Part shown: positions 33,643 through 41,817 of the stretch, one piece after another | Position numbering within the stretch: the first letter of the stretch is position 1 | How the letters are laid out: every line of letters starts with the position of its first letter | Source: Nocardia sp. BMG51109 | GTDB lineage: Bacteria > Actinomycetota > Actinomycetes > Mycobacteriales > Mycobacteriaceae | Assembly (NCBI RefSeq): GCF_000526215.1 | Contig: NZ_JAFQ01000004.1 | Location: 4,526,001-4,590,000, forward strand | DNA: 64,000 nt | Direction: 5' to 3' | Program-made: the position numbers and the translations under genes | Notes under the pieces: model-generated | Told to the model about the DNA's origin: nothing | Database searches by the model: none | Seen by the model: only the letters and a program-made list of their open reading frames with translations

Positions 33643-34508
33643 CGATCCCGTTCCGCGGGTAGGTATTTGCGCTGCATGGCCTCGACATCGGGGAAGCCGA
33701 TCAAGTCGACGAATTCGTGGTGCGCGAGCGCGTCGGCGCTGACCGTCGCCGGGGCCTCGCCCGCGGCCAGCCGCCGCAGCGCGGTCTGCGCGGCGCCGGC
33801 CACCGCCATCAGCACCTGGGTCGGCAGCAGGGCGAGCCGCACCCCGATCTGCTCGAGGATCTCGGGGGTGAAATCGCGTTCGGTCCACGTCGAGGCGGTG
33901 AGGGTGGCCATCAGCGGAACCCCGGCCTCCTCGTGGCAGCGCCGCCATTGCTCGACGGTCTCGAAGGTCTTGGTGACCGGCATGATCATGTCCGCGCCGG
34001 CCCGGACGTAGGCCTGCGCGCGGCGGATCGCGTCGTCGCCCCGGGCGTCGGTGCGCGCGATCAGCAGGACGTGGTCGGGGATCGAGTCGCGCACCGCCCG
34101 GATCTTGCCGGTCGCTTCGTCGACGCTGATCAGGTCGACGGGATCGCCCACGCAGAGGGGGCAGGACTTGGGGGAGACCTGGTCCTCCATGAACATCCCC
34201 TGGACACCCGCGTCGACGAACTTCGTGGCGGTGCGCGCGGCGTTGACCGCATTGCCGTAGCCGGTGTCGATATCCGCGACCAGCGGCAGGCCGGAGGACT
34301 CCCGGATCGTGCGGACCGCCTGCAGGTTCTCGGTCATCGTGTACAGCTCGGCGTCGGGCAGGCCGAGCGCCGCCGACACGGCGAATCCCGAGGCGCACAG
34401 CGCGCTGAATCCGGCCTGTTCGGCGAGGCGGGCGGTCAGTCCGTCCCACACGCCGGGCGCGTAGACGAGACCGCGTGACGTGAGGTCTTTCAAGGTTGGG
34501 CTGTTCAC
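33639..34508 (-). CDS. Isocitrate lyase/PEP mutase-family lyase
   Basis: 289 residues. VADIDTGYGNAVNAARTATKF, GVQGMFMEDQVSPKSCPLC and LLIARTDARGDDAI are the metal- and substrate-binding strands of the ICL/PEPM superfamily; the Cys in the KxCG-like loop (KSCPLC) suggests a true C-C lyase. Candidates are 2-methylisocitrate or 2,3-dimethylmalate lyase. GTG 34508 with CGGAG six bases upstream was chosen. A second GTG 24 bases further upstream (34532) overlaps its own Shine-Dalgarno copy. It is the first gene of the operon. Confidence 0.85.
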   Translation of the reverse strand: MNSPTLKDLTSRGLVYAPGVWDGLTARLAEQAGFSALCASGFAVSAALGLPDAELYTMTENLQAVRTIRESSGLPLVADIDTGYGNAVNAARTATKFVDAGVQGMFMEDQVSPKSCPLCVGDPVDLISVDEATGKIRAVRDSIPDHVLLIARTDARGDDAIRRAQAYVRAGADMIMPVTKTFETVEQWRRCHEEAGVPLMATLTASTWTERDFTPEILEQIGVRLALLPTQVLMAVAGAAQTALRRLAAGEAPATVSADALAHHEFVDLIGFPDVEAMQRKYLPAERDR

Positions 34509-34539
34509 AGTCCACTCCGTTCCACAGTCCACTCCGTTT
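34506..34539. repeat. 17-bp direct duplication over the lyase ribosome binding site
   Basis: cacagtccactccgttc (34506-34522) is repeated at once at 34523-34539 with one change in the last base. On the minus strand each copy holds a CGGAG followed by a GTG. The two GTGs are 17 bases apart, so only the downstream one (34508) is in frame with this Shine-Dalgarno spacing. Confidence 0.85.
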
Positions 34540-34675
34540 CGCTATGCGGAATGAGTTTCACATCTCGAACATGACGGTAGGGTGGCCCGGGTCACAAAGT
34601 CAACCCCCGGTCGGTGGATTCTGTTCGTATGGTGGCGACACCGATCGCACGATCAACGAAAGCGAGTGAGTACCA
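34540..34675. promoter_or_regulatory. Divergent promoter/operator region, lyase operon and IclR gene
   Basis: This AT-richer gap separates the operon from its likely regulator. TGCGGAATGAGTTTCACA around 34545-34562 is an imperfect inverted repeat (TGCGGAA against TGTGAAA), the size and kind of site IclR proteins bind. The assignment is tentative. Confidence 0.35.
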
Positions 34676-35470
34676 GTGGCTGTGCCTCTCGAGCCCGAAG
34701 CGCCGGCAAGCCGTGACGTCGTGGGCGCCGTCCTCAAGGCCTGCGCGCTGCTCGGCAACTTCGGTGCGGATCGGCCCGTCTGGACGCTGAACGAGCTCAC
34801 CTCGGCGAGCGGGATGAACAAGACGACGGTCTACCGGCTGATGGCCACGCTGATCCAGGCGGGCTGGGTGGACCGCACCCAGGAGGGCGCCTACCGCGTC
34901 GCGATGCCCGTGTTCGAGGTCGGTTCCGCCGCTCTCGCGGAACTCGATATCCGTTCCGCGGCACGGCCTTTCATGTCCGAGCTAGCGACCGCCTTCGGCA
35001 ACACCGCTTATCTGATGGTGCCCGCCGAGGAGGGCGCGGTCTGCATCGATCTGCTCGAGGGCCGCAATTCCCTTGTCGTGGCCGGGATCAACGTCGGCTC
35101 CGTGATGCCCTACCACGCCGCGGCGGGGCCGACCGTCATGCTCGCTCACTCGGAAACGTTGCGGGGCAAGTGGATTACCGACAGCCTGCCCGCGATCACC
35201 GACCGGACCATCACCGACGTGGACAGCCTGCTCGAACACCTCGGCGAGATCCGGGAGGCCGGCTACTCGCTGAGCAACTCCGACTACCTCCCCGGGGTCG
35301 CCGCGCTGGCCGCGCCGATCCTGGGCCGCGACGGATCGGTCGTGGCCTCCATCAGCGTGGGCGGCCGCGCCGAGGAGTTCGAGGGCGACGCCCTCACCGC
35401 GAAGATCGAGCGGGTCTGCGACGCCGGAGCCCGCCTCACCAGAATCATGCAGACGCTCCCGCGAGGCTGA
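34676..35470 (+). CDS. IclR-family transcriptional regulator
   Basis: 264 residues. A winged HTH (about 17-80; WTLNELTSASGMNKTTVYRLMATLIQAGWV) is followed by the IclR effector-binding domain (about 95-260; PYHAAAGPTVMLAHS and GYSLSNSDYLPGVAALAAPIL). It is divergent from the lyase/hydratase/transporter operon and probably controls it in response to the substrate or an intermediate. GTG 34676 fits the usual N-terminal length. Confidence 0.9.
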   Translation: MAVPLEPEAPASRDVVGAVLKACALLGNFGADRPVWTLNELTSASGMNKTTVYRLMATLIQAGWVDRTQEGAYRVAMPVFEVGSAALAELDIRSAARPFMSELATAFGNTAYLMVPAEEGAVCIDLLEGRNSLVVAGINVGSVMPYHAAAGPTVMLAHSETLRGKWITDSLPAITDRTITDVDSLLEHLGEIREAGYSLSNSDYLPGVAALAAPILGRDGSVVASISVGGRAEEFEGDALTAKIERVCDAGARLTRIMQTLPRG

Positions 35471-35721
35471 CGCCGCCGAACGTGTACGCGGGTGGAAGCG
35501 TCCGCCGTTCGTGCACGTCCGGGACCGCTTCGGACCCGGACGACAGGTGCGCGACGGGTTGTTGGAGTATCGACGAGGGGCCGTTCGGGGCGGTTGTGCA
35601 TCCGTTCGGTCCGGGCACGCACCAGGGCGGGCCGGAGCGTCGGCCTGTCGACGAGCACGAAACACCGAGCCGGAGAATCGGATCCCTGCCCCGGCGGCAG
35701 CGGGTCGAGAGGGGAGAAGGA

Positions 35722-36372
35722 ATGACAGTCGGGAACGCGCTGAACCTGTCCGCCGATGAGGTCCTGACCACCACGCGTTCGGTGCGTAAACGGCTGGATC
35801 TCGAGCGGCCGGTGCCGCGGGAGGTGCTGATGGAGTGCCTCGAGCTGGCGCTGCAAGCGCCGACGGGTTCGAACGCCCAGGGGTGGCAGTGGGTTTTCGT
35901 CGAGGACGCCGAGCGGAAGCAGGCGCTGGCCGACATCTACCGGACCTACGCCACCCCGTATCTCGACGCGCCGAAATCCGCGTTCGGGGACGAGCGCGAC
36001 CTCCGGCAGCCCCGCGTCCGCGACTCGGCCAGGTACCTCAACGACCACCTCCACGAGGTTCCGGTCCTGTTGATCCCGTGCCTCGAGGGCCGCGTGGACA
36101 ACGCGCCGGGTTCGAGCGCGGGTTTCTGGGGTTCGCTGTTGCCGGCGGTGTGGAGTTTCATGCTGGCGCTGCGTTCCCGCGGACTCGGCTCGGCCTGGAC
36201 GACCCTGCATCTCGTCGGCGACGGCGAAAAGCAGGCCGCCGAACTCCTCGGCATCCCGTTCGACAAGTACAGCCAGGGCGGCCTGTTCCCGATCGCCTAC
36301 ACCCAGGGCACCGACTTCCGCCCCGCCACACGCCTCCCGGCCGACCGGCTGACCCACTGGAACAGCTGGTAG
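35722..36372 (+). CDS. Nitroreductase-family flavoprotein
   Basis: 216 residues: TTTRSVRKRLDLERPVPREV, APTGSNAQGWQWVFV and GLFPIAYTQGTDF, the FMN-dependent nitroreductase fold. It is clearly related to the operon nitroreductase at 19200. ATG 35722 has ggggagaagg immediately upstream. The 251 bp before it contain no gene. No link to the IclR regulon can be shown. Confidence 0.85.
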   Translation: MTVGNALNLSADEVLTTTRSVRKRLDLERPVPREVLMECLELALQAPTGSNAQGWQWVFVEDAERKQALADIYRTYATPYLDAPKSAFGDERDLRQPRVRDSARYLNDHLHEVPVLLIPCLEGRVDNAPGSSAGFWGSLLPAVWSFMLALRSRGLGSAWTTLHLVGDGEKQAAELLGIPFDKYSQGGLFPIAYTQGTDFRPATRLPADRLTHWNSW

Positions 36373-36419
36373 CCGCCCCGCACTTCCGGCGGCCCGCGGC
36401 AGTATGACCGGCCCGCGCC

Positions 36420-37949
36420 CTACCGCGAGGCCGCGGGGCGCCCGGGGGCCCAGATACCCAGTGCGACAGCGGCGATGAGGCTGACGGCCGCGAGAGTGAG
36501 GGCGGTGTCGTGCAGGCCGTGCAGGAATGCGGTGCGGGCGACGTCGAGCAGCGGCTGCGCTTGCGGGCCGGCCTGGGCGGTGAGTTGCGTTGTGGCGGCG
36601 AGGGAATGGGAGACCGGCGCGCGGACGGGTTCGGGCAGGTGCGGGAGGGCGGGGGTGATGCTCGCGCGGTAGCCGGTGGCCAGAACCGTGCCGCTCACCG
36701 CGATGCCGACGGCCGCGCCGATCTCCCGGGCGGCGTCGTTGACCGCCGCGGCGACGCTGTGCATGTCGGCGCCGGTGTCGTTCATGATCGCGGTGGTGGC
36801 CGGTGCCGAGGCGAGGCCGAGCCCGATGCCGACGACCAGCAGCGGCATCAGGCAATCGAGGTAGCCGGCGTCGAGCGTCAGGCGACTCGTGAGCAGCAGG
36901 CCCGCCGCGAGGACGGCCAGACCGGCAGCGGTGGGCAGCCGAAGTCCGTAACGGGTGGTGAGCAGGGGCGACAGCAGCGAGAGCCCGACGACGGCCCCGC
37001 CCATGGGCAGGATGGCGACGGCCGTGTGCAGCGGGCTGTAGCCGAGGACCAGCTGTAGATACTGCACGACGATCAGGAACAGCCCGAAGGTGATCAGGAA
37101 TTGGACGGTGATCGACACCGCGCCGCAGCCGAAGCCTCGTCGCGCGAACAGTCGAAGATCCAGTAGCGGGTACCGGACACGGAGTTCGACCACGATGAAC
37201 AGCTCCGCGGCCAGCGCGGCGGCGGCCAGACCGGCCACGACGTAGGGATCACCCCACCCCCGGTCGGAGACCGCGATCAATGCCCAGACCAGGAGCGCGA
37301 TCGCGGAGACCCCGGCGAGCGCACCGAGCGGGTCCGATCCGCTCGCGGTGGCGCCGCGGGATTCGGTGAGGGCGAATCCCGTGGCGGCCAGCACGATCGC
37401 GGCGGCCGCCATGCCGACGAAGATCGACTGCCACGACCACCACTGCAGCAGCAGTCCGGAGCCGATGAGGCCGAGCAGGCCGCCGGAGCCGGCGGATCCG
37501 GCCCAGAGGCCGACGGCCCGCCCCGAGGCGCCCGGCGGAAATGCGGCGGTGAGCATCGACAAGGTGGACGGCATCACCAGTGCGGCACCGATTCCCGCGA
37601 GCACGCGGGCGGCGATCAGCCAGGTGACCGCCGTGGTCGCCAGGGGAATCATCGAGGCGGCCGCGAAGACGAGCAGTCCGACGATCAGGAGCAGCCGCCG
37701 GCCGTAGCGATCGCCCAGGGCGCCGGCGGGCAGGACCAGGCAGGCGAGCGCGAGGGTGTAGCCGTCGACGATCCAGGTCGCCTGGCTCTGGGTCGCGCCG
37801 GTGGCGATCGAGATCTGCGCCAGCGCGGTGTAGAGGGCGGCCATCGAGGCGACTACCAGCGTGACGGCCAGGCACGACACGATCAGTGTCCGCCGCTGCG
37901 TCCACGACCATCCCCGTGCCGGTGGGTCCATCACCTCGGTGGTCGACAT
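36420..37949 (-). CDS. MFS drug exporter, DHA2 (14-TM) family
   Basis: 509 residues. TLALACLVLPAGALGDRYGRR (motif A) and ARVLAGIGAALVMPSTLSML (motif C region) with about 14 hydrophobic segments identify a DHA2-type multidrug proton antiporter like EmrB/QacA. ATG 37949 is preceded by the divergent TetR-family gene, which likely represses it. Confidence 0.9.
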   Translation of the reverse strand: MSTTEVMDPPARGWSWTQRRTLIVSCLAVTLVVASMAALYTALAQISIATGATQSQATWIVDGYTLALACLVLPAGALGDRYGRRLLLIVGLLVFAAASMIPLATTAVTWLIAARVLAGIGAALVMPSTLSMLTAAFPPGASGRAVGLWAGSAGSGGLLGLIGSGLLLQWWSWQSIFVGMAAAAIVLAATGFALTESRGATASGSDPLGALAGVSAIALLVWALIAVSDRGWGDPYVVAGLAAAALAAELFIVVELRVRYPLLDLRLFARRGFGCGAVSITVQFLITFGLFLIVVQYLQLVLGYSPLHTAVAILPMGGAVVGLSLLSPLLTTRYGLRLPTAAGLAVLAAGLLLTSRLTLDAGYLDCLMPLLVVGIGLGLASAPATTAIMNDTGADMHSVAAAVNDAAREIGAAVGIAVSGTVLATGYRASITPALPHLPEPVRAPVSHSLAATTQLTAQAGPQAQPLLDVARTAFLHGLHDTALTLAAVSLIAAVALGIWAPGRPAASR

Positions 37950-38109
37950 CTGCGCCCTCCGTTCACGATCCGCCGCCGTGCCCGGTTCCACGGTCGTCGA
38001 CGCGCACCTGCCGGACAAGGCGTGCGACCGAAGTCGAAACGCATCGGGCCGTGATATCGGCGCCCGATGTCTCAATCCCCCGCCACGAGCTGGGCGATTA
38101 CCTGTACCC

Positions 38110-38131
38110 GTATGCTCGACCTGTCTCATAC
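38110..38131. promoter_or_regulatory. Candidate TetR operator
   Basis: GTATG and CATAC arms flank a 12-base core just upstream of the TetR start, within the 189-bp gap to the divergent exporter. It is a short inverted repeat in the expected place and has not been tested. Confidence 0.35.
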
Positions 38132-38138
38132 TGAGCCG

Positions 38139-38684
38139 ATGGGTAGGGATTGGCTGCTGCGCGCGGATCGCCACGACACCGCGGCGGACCACATCTACGC
38201 CGCGGTCACGGACCTCATCGCGCACCACGGATTCGACAGCCTCGACGTCGATACCGTCGCTCGTCACGCGCACTGCTCCCGCGCCACCGTCTACCGCCAC
38301 ACCGGCGGCGTGACTCACCTGCGCGAAACGGTTCTCGCCCGCGCGGCCGACCGCATCGTCGACACCGTCCGGCACGCCATCGGCGATCTCACCGATCCCG
38401 ACCGCCTCTACGTCGCGGTCACGCTCATGCTGCGCGAGGTTCGCTCGGATCCCATCTTCACCGCGTTTCTCTCCGCGCAGCACGCTTCCCGCTCGGTGGT
38501 GGCTTTCGCCGAGTCGCCGGCTCTGCTCCGCATCGTCTCCGAGGTGACCGGCACCCGCCCCGACGACCCGCTCACCGGCACCTGGTTCATCCGGACGGTG
38601 CTGTCATTGCTGCTGTGGCCCACCGACGCCGAAACGGAATCCCAACTGCTGCAACGTTTCCTGATCCCCAGCCTGGACCGGTGA
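38139..38684 (+). CDS. TetR-family transcriptional regulator
   Basis: 181 residues with an N-terminal HTH (GFDSLDVDTVARHAHCSRATVYRHTGG region) and a helical ligand domain. ATG 38139 is preferred to ATG 38112 because the latter would place the candidate operator inside the coding region. It is divergent from the DHA2 exporter, the standard exporter/repressor arrangement. Confidence 0.85.
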   Translation: MGRDWLLRADRHDTAADHIYAAVTDLIAHHGFDSLDVDTVARHAHCSRATVYRHTGGVTHLRETVLARAADRIVDTVRHAIGDLTDPDRLYVAVTLMLREVRSDPIFTAFLSAQHASRSVVAFAESPALLRIVSEVTGTRPDDPLTGTWFIRTVLSLLLWPTDAETESQLLQRFLIPSLDR

Positions 38685-38706
38685 TCCGGCGGAGGCGGGT
38701 GGCCGC

Positions 38707-39642
38707 TCAGTACCCGGCGGCGGTGTCGACGCGGGCGACGAGGTCGTGGCCGGAGACGAAGCGGGCGACATTCTCCCGGACGTGGTCGGCGAAGGCGGTG
38801 GTGCGCAGGTGGGGTGGGTTGGAGTCGTGCGGGGTGATGATCGCGTTCGGCAGGTTCCAGAGCGGGTGGCCGTCGGGGAGGGGTTCGGGGTCGGTGACGT
38901 CGAGGCCCGCGCCGCCGAGGGTGCCGTCCCGCAGGGCTTGGACAAGGGCGTCGGTGTCGATCAGGGAGCCGCGGGCGATGTTGATCACCCAGGACGTCGG
39001 TTTCAACTGGGCGAGTTCGGATTTGCCGATCAGGTGGCGGGTGTCGGGCGTGGCCGGTGCGGCGACCACCACGTGGTCGGTCTCCGGCCAGATCTCGGAT
39101 ATCCGGTGCGCCGGAACGGTTTTCACCACACCGGGGGCGGAAACCGGTGTGCCGGAACGGTTGACGGCGATGATCCGGGGCCCGAGCGGGTGCAGCAGGG
39201 TGATGAGTTCTCGTCCGATGCCGCCCGCTCCCGCGATCGTCACCGTGGCGCCGCGCAGCGTGCCGACGTGCGGGAAGAATTCGGTCTGCCGCCAGTCACG
39301 GGCCCGCAGGTGCTCGGGCAGGTAGCGCACACCGGCCAGCAGCAGCATGAGCGCGTGTTCGGCGACGCTGCGGGAGAAGGCGCCCGCGGCGGAGGTGAAC
39401 ACGACATCCGGATTCCGCGCGAACACCTCGGAGGCGAACCAGTCCTCGACTCCGGCCGAGAACAGCTGCACCCATTCGACGTTCTCCGGGATCCGCTCCG
39501 GGAATCCCGCGGTGCCGCCGTCCCAGATCAGGGCCCGGGCGTCGCCGAGTTCCGCGACCTCGCCCCCGCCCGCGGTGATCGCCTGCTCCAGCAGGGGAGT
39601 GGGCTTCGGGCCGAGGGCGATCGGGACGGCGGCCGAGGGCAT
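38707..39642 (-). CDS. D-isomer-specific 2-hydroxyacid dehydrogenase
   Basis: 311 residues. The NAD-binding turn GAGGIGRELITLL, then VVVAAPATPDTRHLI, WVINIARGSLIDTDAL and the C-terminal GLDVTDPEPLPDGHPLW with ITPHDSNP are diagnostic. The catalytic His normally found in TPHxxxx is present. It reduces a 2-oxoacid to a D-2-hydroxyacid or the reverse. The substrate is not evident from the context. Confidence 0.9.
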   Translation of the reverse strand: MPSAAVPIALGPKPTPLLEQAITAGGGEVAELGDARALIWDGGTAGFPERIPENVEWVQLFSAGVEDWFASEVFARNPDVVFTSAAGAFSRSVAEHALMLLLAGVRYLPEHLRARDWRQTEFFPHVGTLRGATVTIAGAGGIGRELITLLHPLGPRIIAVNRSGTPVSAPGVVKTVPAHRISEIWPETDHVVVAAPATPDTRHLIGKSELAQLKPTSWVINIARGSLIDTDALVQALRDGTLGGAGLDVTDPEPLPDGHPLWNLPNAIITPHDSNPPHLRTTAFADHVRENVARFVSGHDLVARVDTAAGY

Positions 39643-39927
39643 GGGTGACTCTCCTTAACGCATTCCGGTGACGTTCCCGCACTGGTCGGCGCGGACGTCG
39701 GCTTCCTGTGGCGACCGTACCGGCGTGCCGGTGCGGTCCGGATCCCGGTACCCCGCCCGAGGCCCGAGGGGGCACGGTCGGCCCGATGCCCGAGTGAGCA
39801 CGGTCGGCATCGCACCCCGATGCACCCGGATCGGCCGCGGCTGGTGTTCGGCGCCGTTACCGAATCCCGCGTGCGGGTGGTCGACGGACCTTCGCGGGTG
39901 AATGTGGTGGCCGACGAGTCGTCCGGG

Positions 39928-40914
39928 CTAACCAGCGGGGGTGTCCTCGTCCAGGTCGACCACCACGTTCTCGCGGTCGGCCCATTCCAGCAGCCGATCG
40001 AGTTCGAAGACGGCGTCGTCGATACCGGCGTGCAGGTCGCCGAGCGTCGCGTAGCGGTCCGGCACGGTGGTCATGGTGAAGTCGCGCGGATCGATCTCCG
40101 GGATCTCGTCCCAGCGCACCGGGGTGGAGACGGTGGCCGCCGGGACGCCGCGCACCGAGTAGGCGGCGGCGATCGTATGGTCCCGGGCGTTCTGGTTGTA
40201 GTCGACGAAAAGCATGGCCGGGTCGCGGTCGCGGCGCCACCACGTGGTGGTCACGTCGTCCGGGGCGCGCCGCTCGATCTCGCGGGCGAAGGCCAGCGCG
40301 GCACGGCGCACGTCCTGGAACCCCCACCGCGGCGCGATCCGGACGTAGACGTGTAAACCCTTGCCGCCGGACGTCTTCGGCCAGCCGACCGCGCCGAGTT
40401 CGTCGAGCACCTCGTGCACCACGGCGGCCACCCGCTGCACCCGCGACCACGGGCAGCCGGGCATGGGATCCAGGTCGATGCGCCATTCGTCGGGCTTCTC
40501 GGTGTCCAGCCGCCGCGAGTTCCACGGATGGAACTCCACCGTCGACATCTGCACCGCCCAGATCACGTCGGCGAGCTTGTCCACGCACAACTCGTCGGCG
40601 GTGCGGCCGAACCGCGGAAAGTACACCCGCACCGACGGCACCCAGTCCGGCGCGCCCGCGGGCAGCCGCTTCTGATGAACCTTCTCGCCCGGCAGCCCCT
40701 TCGGAAACCGATGCAGCATGCACGGCCTGTCCCGCAACGCGTTGACGATCCCGTCGCCCACGCTCAGGTAGTACCGCACCAGGTCGAGCTTGGTCGCCCC
40801 GGTCTCGGGAAAATACACCCGATCCGGATTCGAGATACGCACCGTGTGCTCCCCGACGGTCAGCTCCACCGCCGGCGAGCCGGACTTCCCGGCCATCCGT
40901 CCGACAATAGCCAT
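39928..40914 (-). CDS. LigD-type primase-polymerase (PolDom) protein
   Basis: 328 residues matching the stand-alone archaeo-eukaryotic primase-like polymerase of actinobacterial NHEJ and excision repair. RVYFPETGATKLDLVRYY is the N-terminal signature, WRIDLDPMPG holds the metal-binding Asp147/Asp149, and TSGGKGLHVYVRI is the nucleotide site. It adds ribo- or deoxynucleotides at breaks. No ligase or nuclease domain is fused and no ku gene is in the window. ATG 40914 is used; ATG 40896 is possible. Confidence 0.85.
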   Translation of the reverse strand: MAIVGRMAGKSGSPAVELTVGEHTVRISNPDRVYFPETGATKLDLVRYYLSVGDGIVNALRDRPCMLHRFPKGLPGEKVHQKRLPAGAPDWVPSVRVYFPRFGRTADELCVDKLADVIWAVQMSTVEFHPWNSRRLDTEKPDEWRIDLDPMPGCPWSRVQRVAAVVHEVLDELGAVGWPKTSGGKGLHVYVRIAPRWGFQDVRRAALAFAREIERRAPDDVTTTWWRRDRDPAMLFVDYNQNARDHTIAAAYSVRGVPAATVSTPVRWDEIPEIDPRDFTMTTVPDRYATLGDLHAGIDDAVFELDRLLEWADRENVVVDLDEDTPAG

Positions 40915-41212
40915 GGGCGATTCCTGGCGCATTGGTGTCGATGCCGGCGAAACGACCACTGTGGTCCGTCACGGGGTGTTCGCGGTGGTGCGCACCCCGG
41001 TCTTCGCCGCGATGATCGCCGTCGCCACCGGAATCACTCCGGTCGCTCCGAACCCGGTCGCCGTCGTCTCGCCGGTGCTGCTGGTCGCCACGATCGAGTT
41101 GCAGGTCCGCGTCGTCGAGGAGCCCTACCTTGCTGCCACGCACGGCGACGCCTGCCGCGACTACACCACCGTCGCCCGCTTCCTGCCCGGCATCGGCCGC
41201 ATCTGTTCCTGC
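40913..41212 (+). pseudogene. Remnant of an isoprenylcysteine methyltransferase-like protein
   Basis: The frame reads MGDSWRIGVDAGETTTVVRHGVFAVVRTPVFAAM, then PVLLVATIELQVRVVEEPYLAATHGDACRDY and RFLPGIGR. This is the C-terminal half of ICMT/PEMT-type methyltransferases. The N-terminal membrane helices are missing because the copy abuts the divergent polymerase gene at 40912. The sequence after RFLPGIGR runs on without homology. It is probably a truncated, inactive copy. Confidence 0.65.
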
Positions 41213-41817
41213 GGCCGCGATGAATGTCGCCGCTACTCTGCCTGCCATGGAACCGGCGACCGCCATCATCACAAAGGTCGTCGAAGGTATCTCGTCCCTG
41301 GATGCGTTGGAGCAGCAGCATATTGGTGAAACGTTGCGGTACCGGCGAGCGCGCCCGGACGATGGATACGTCCGACACCCCATGATGCCGCCGAATACGC
41401 ACCGCTCACACTCGAGCGGCTCGATCAGCAATGGCAGCAGGGGCAACGGTGCCGGCCGAAAAGCTGGATGCCCTGCTGGTCGTCGCCGACTCGGCGGGCC
41501 ATCACATCGCCGCAGACCGGTCCGAGTCGGTCGTGGCCCGCACCAGCGCGACACAACCGTTCTGACCGGCGCTGCATCACGTCACCGACTGGGTCGAGGG
41601 CGGAGCGACGAGCATCGAGAAGGTGGCAAGTCGCTGAGAACACCTCTGGCGGACCGGGCGGTGACGCGCGCATCCCGGGCGCGTGGTGCGGCGGCCCGAT
41701 TCGTCGGTGCCGAGGCATGATTTGTCAGTGTGGTGCTGCGGAAGTTGTGATAGGAGGCTGGATTTCGGCTCCGGTCCGGCGATCCCGGTGCGAGAATCGT
41801 CGCGTGGGTGGCACCCA
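41213..41817. other. Degenerate region upstream of the first AraC gene
   Basis: No intact gene. Short fragments in different frames look protein-derived, for example VVEGISSLDALEQQHIGETL (about 41276-41335) and LDALLVVADSAGHHIAAD (about 41466-41520), but neither can be assigned. A 50-bp segment (41613-41662) and the ~100 bp before the AraC start recur downstream, marking a tandem duplication. Confidence 0.5.

Noticed and set aside
32365..34515. Extended frame of the hydratase large subunit into the lyase gene
   Set aside because: The upstream part is a shadow of the lyase; GTG 33642 fits family length and the four-base overlap.
35471..35721. Small gene between the IclR and nitroreductase genes
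   Set aside because: Open frames exist on both strands but have atypical Arg/Ser/Gly content, no ribosome binding site and no similarity.
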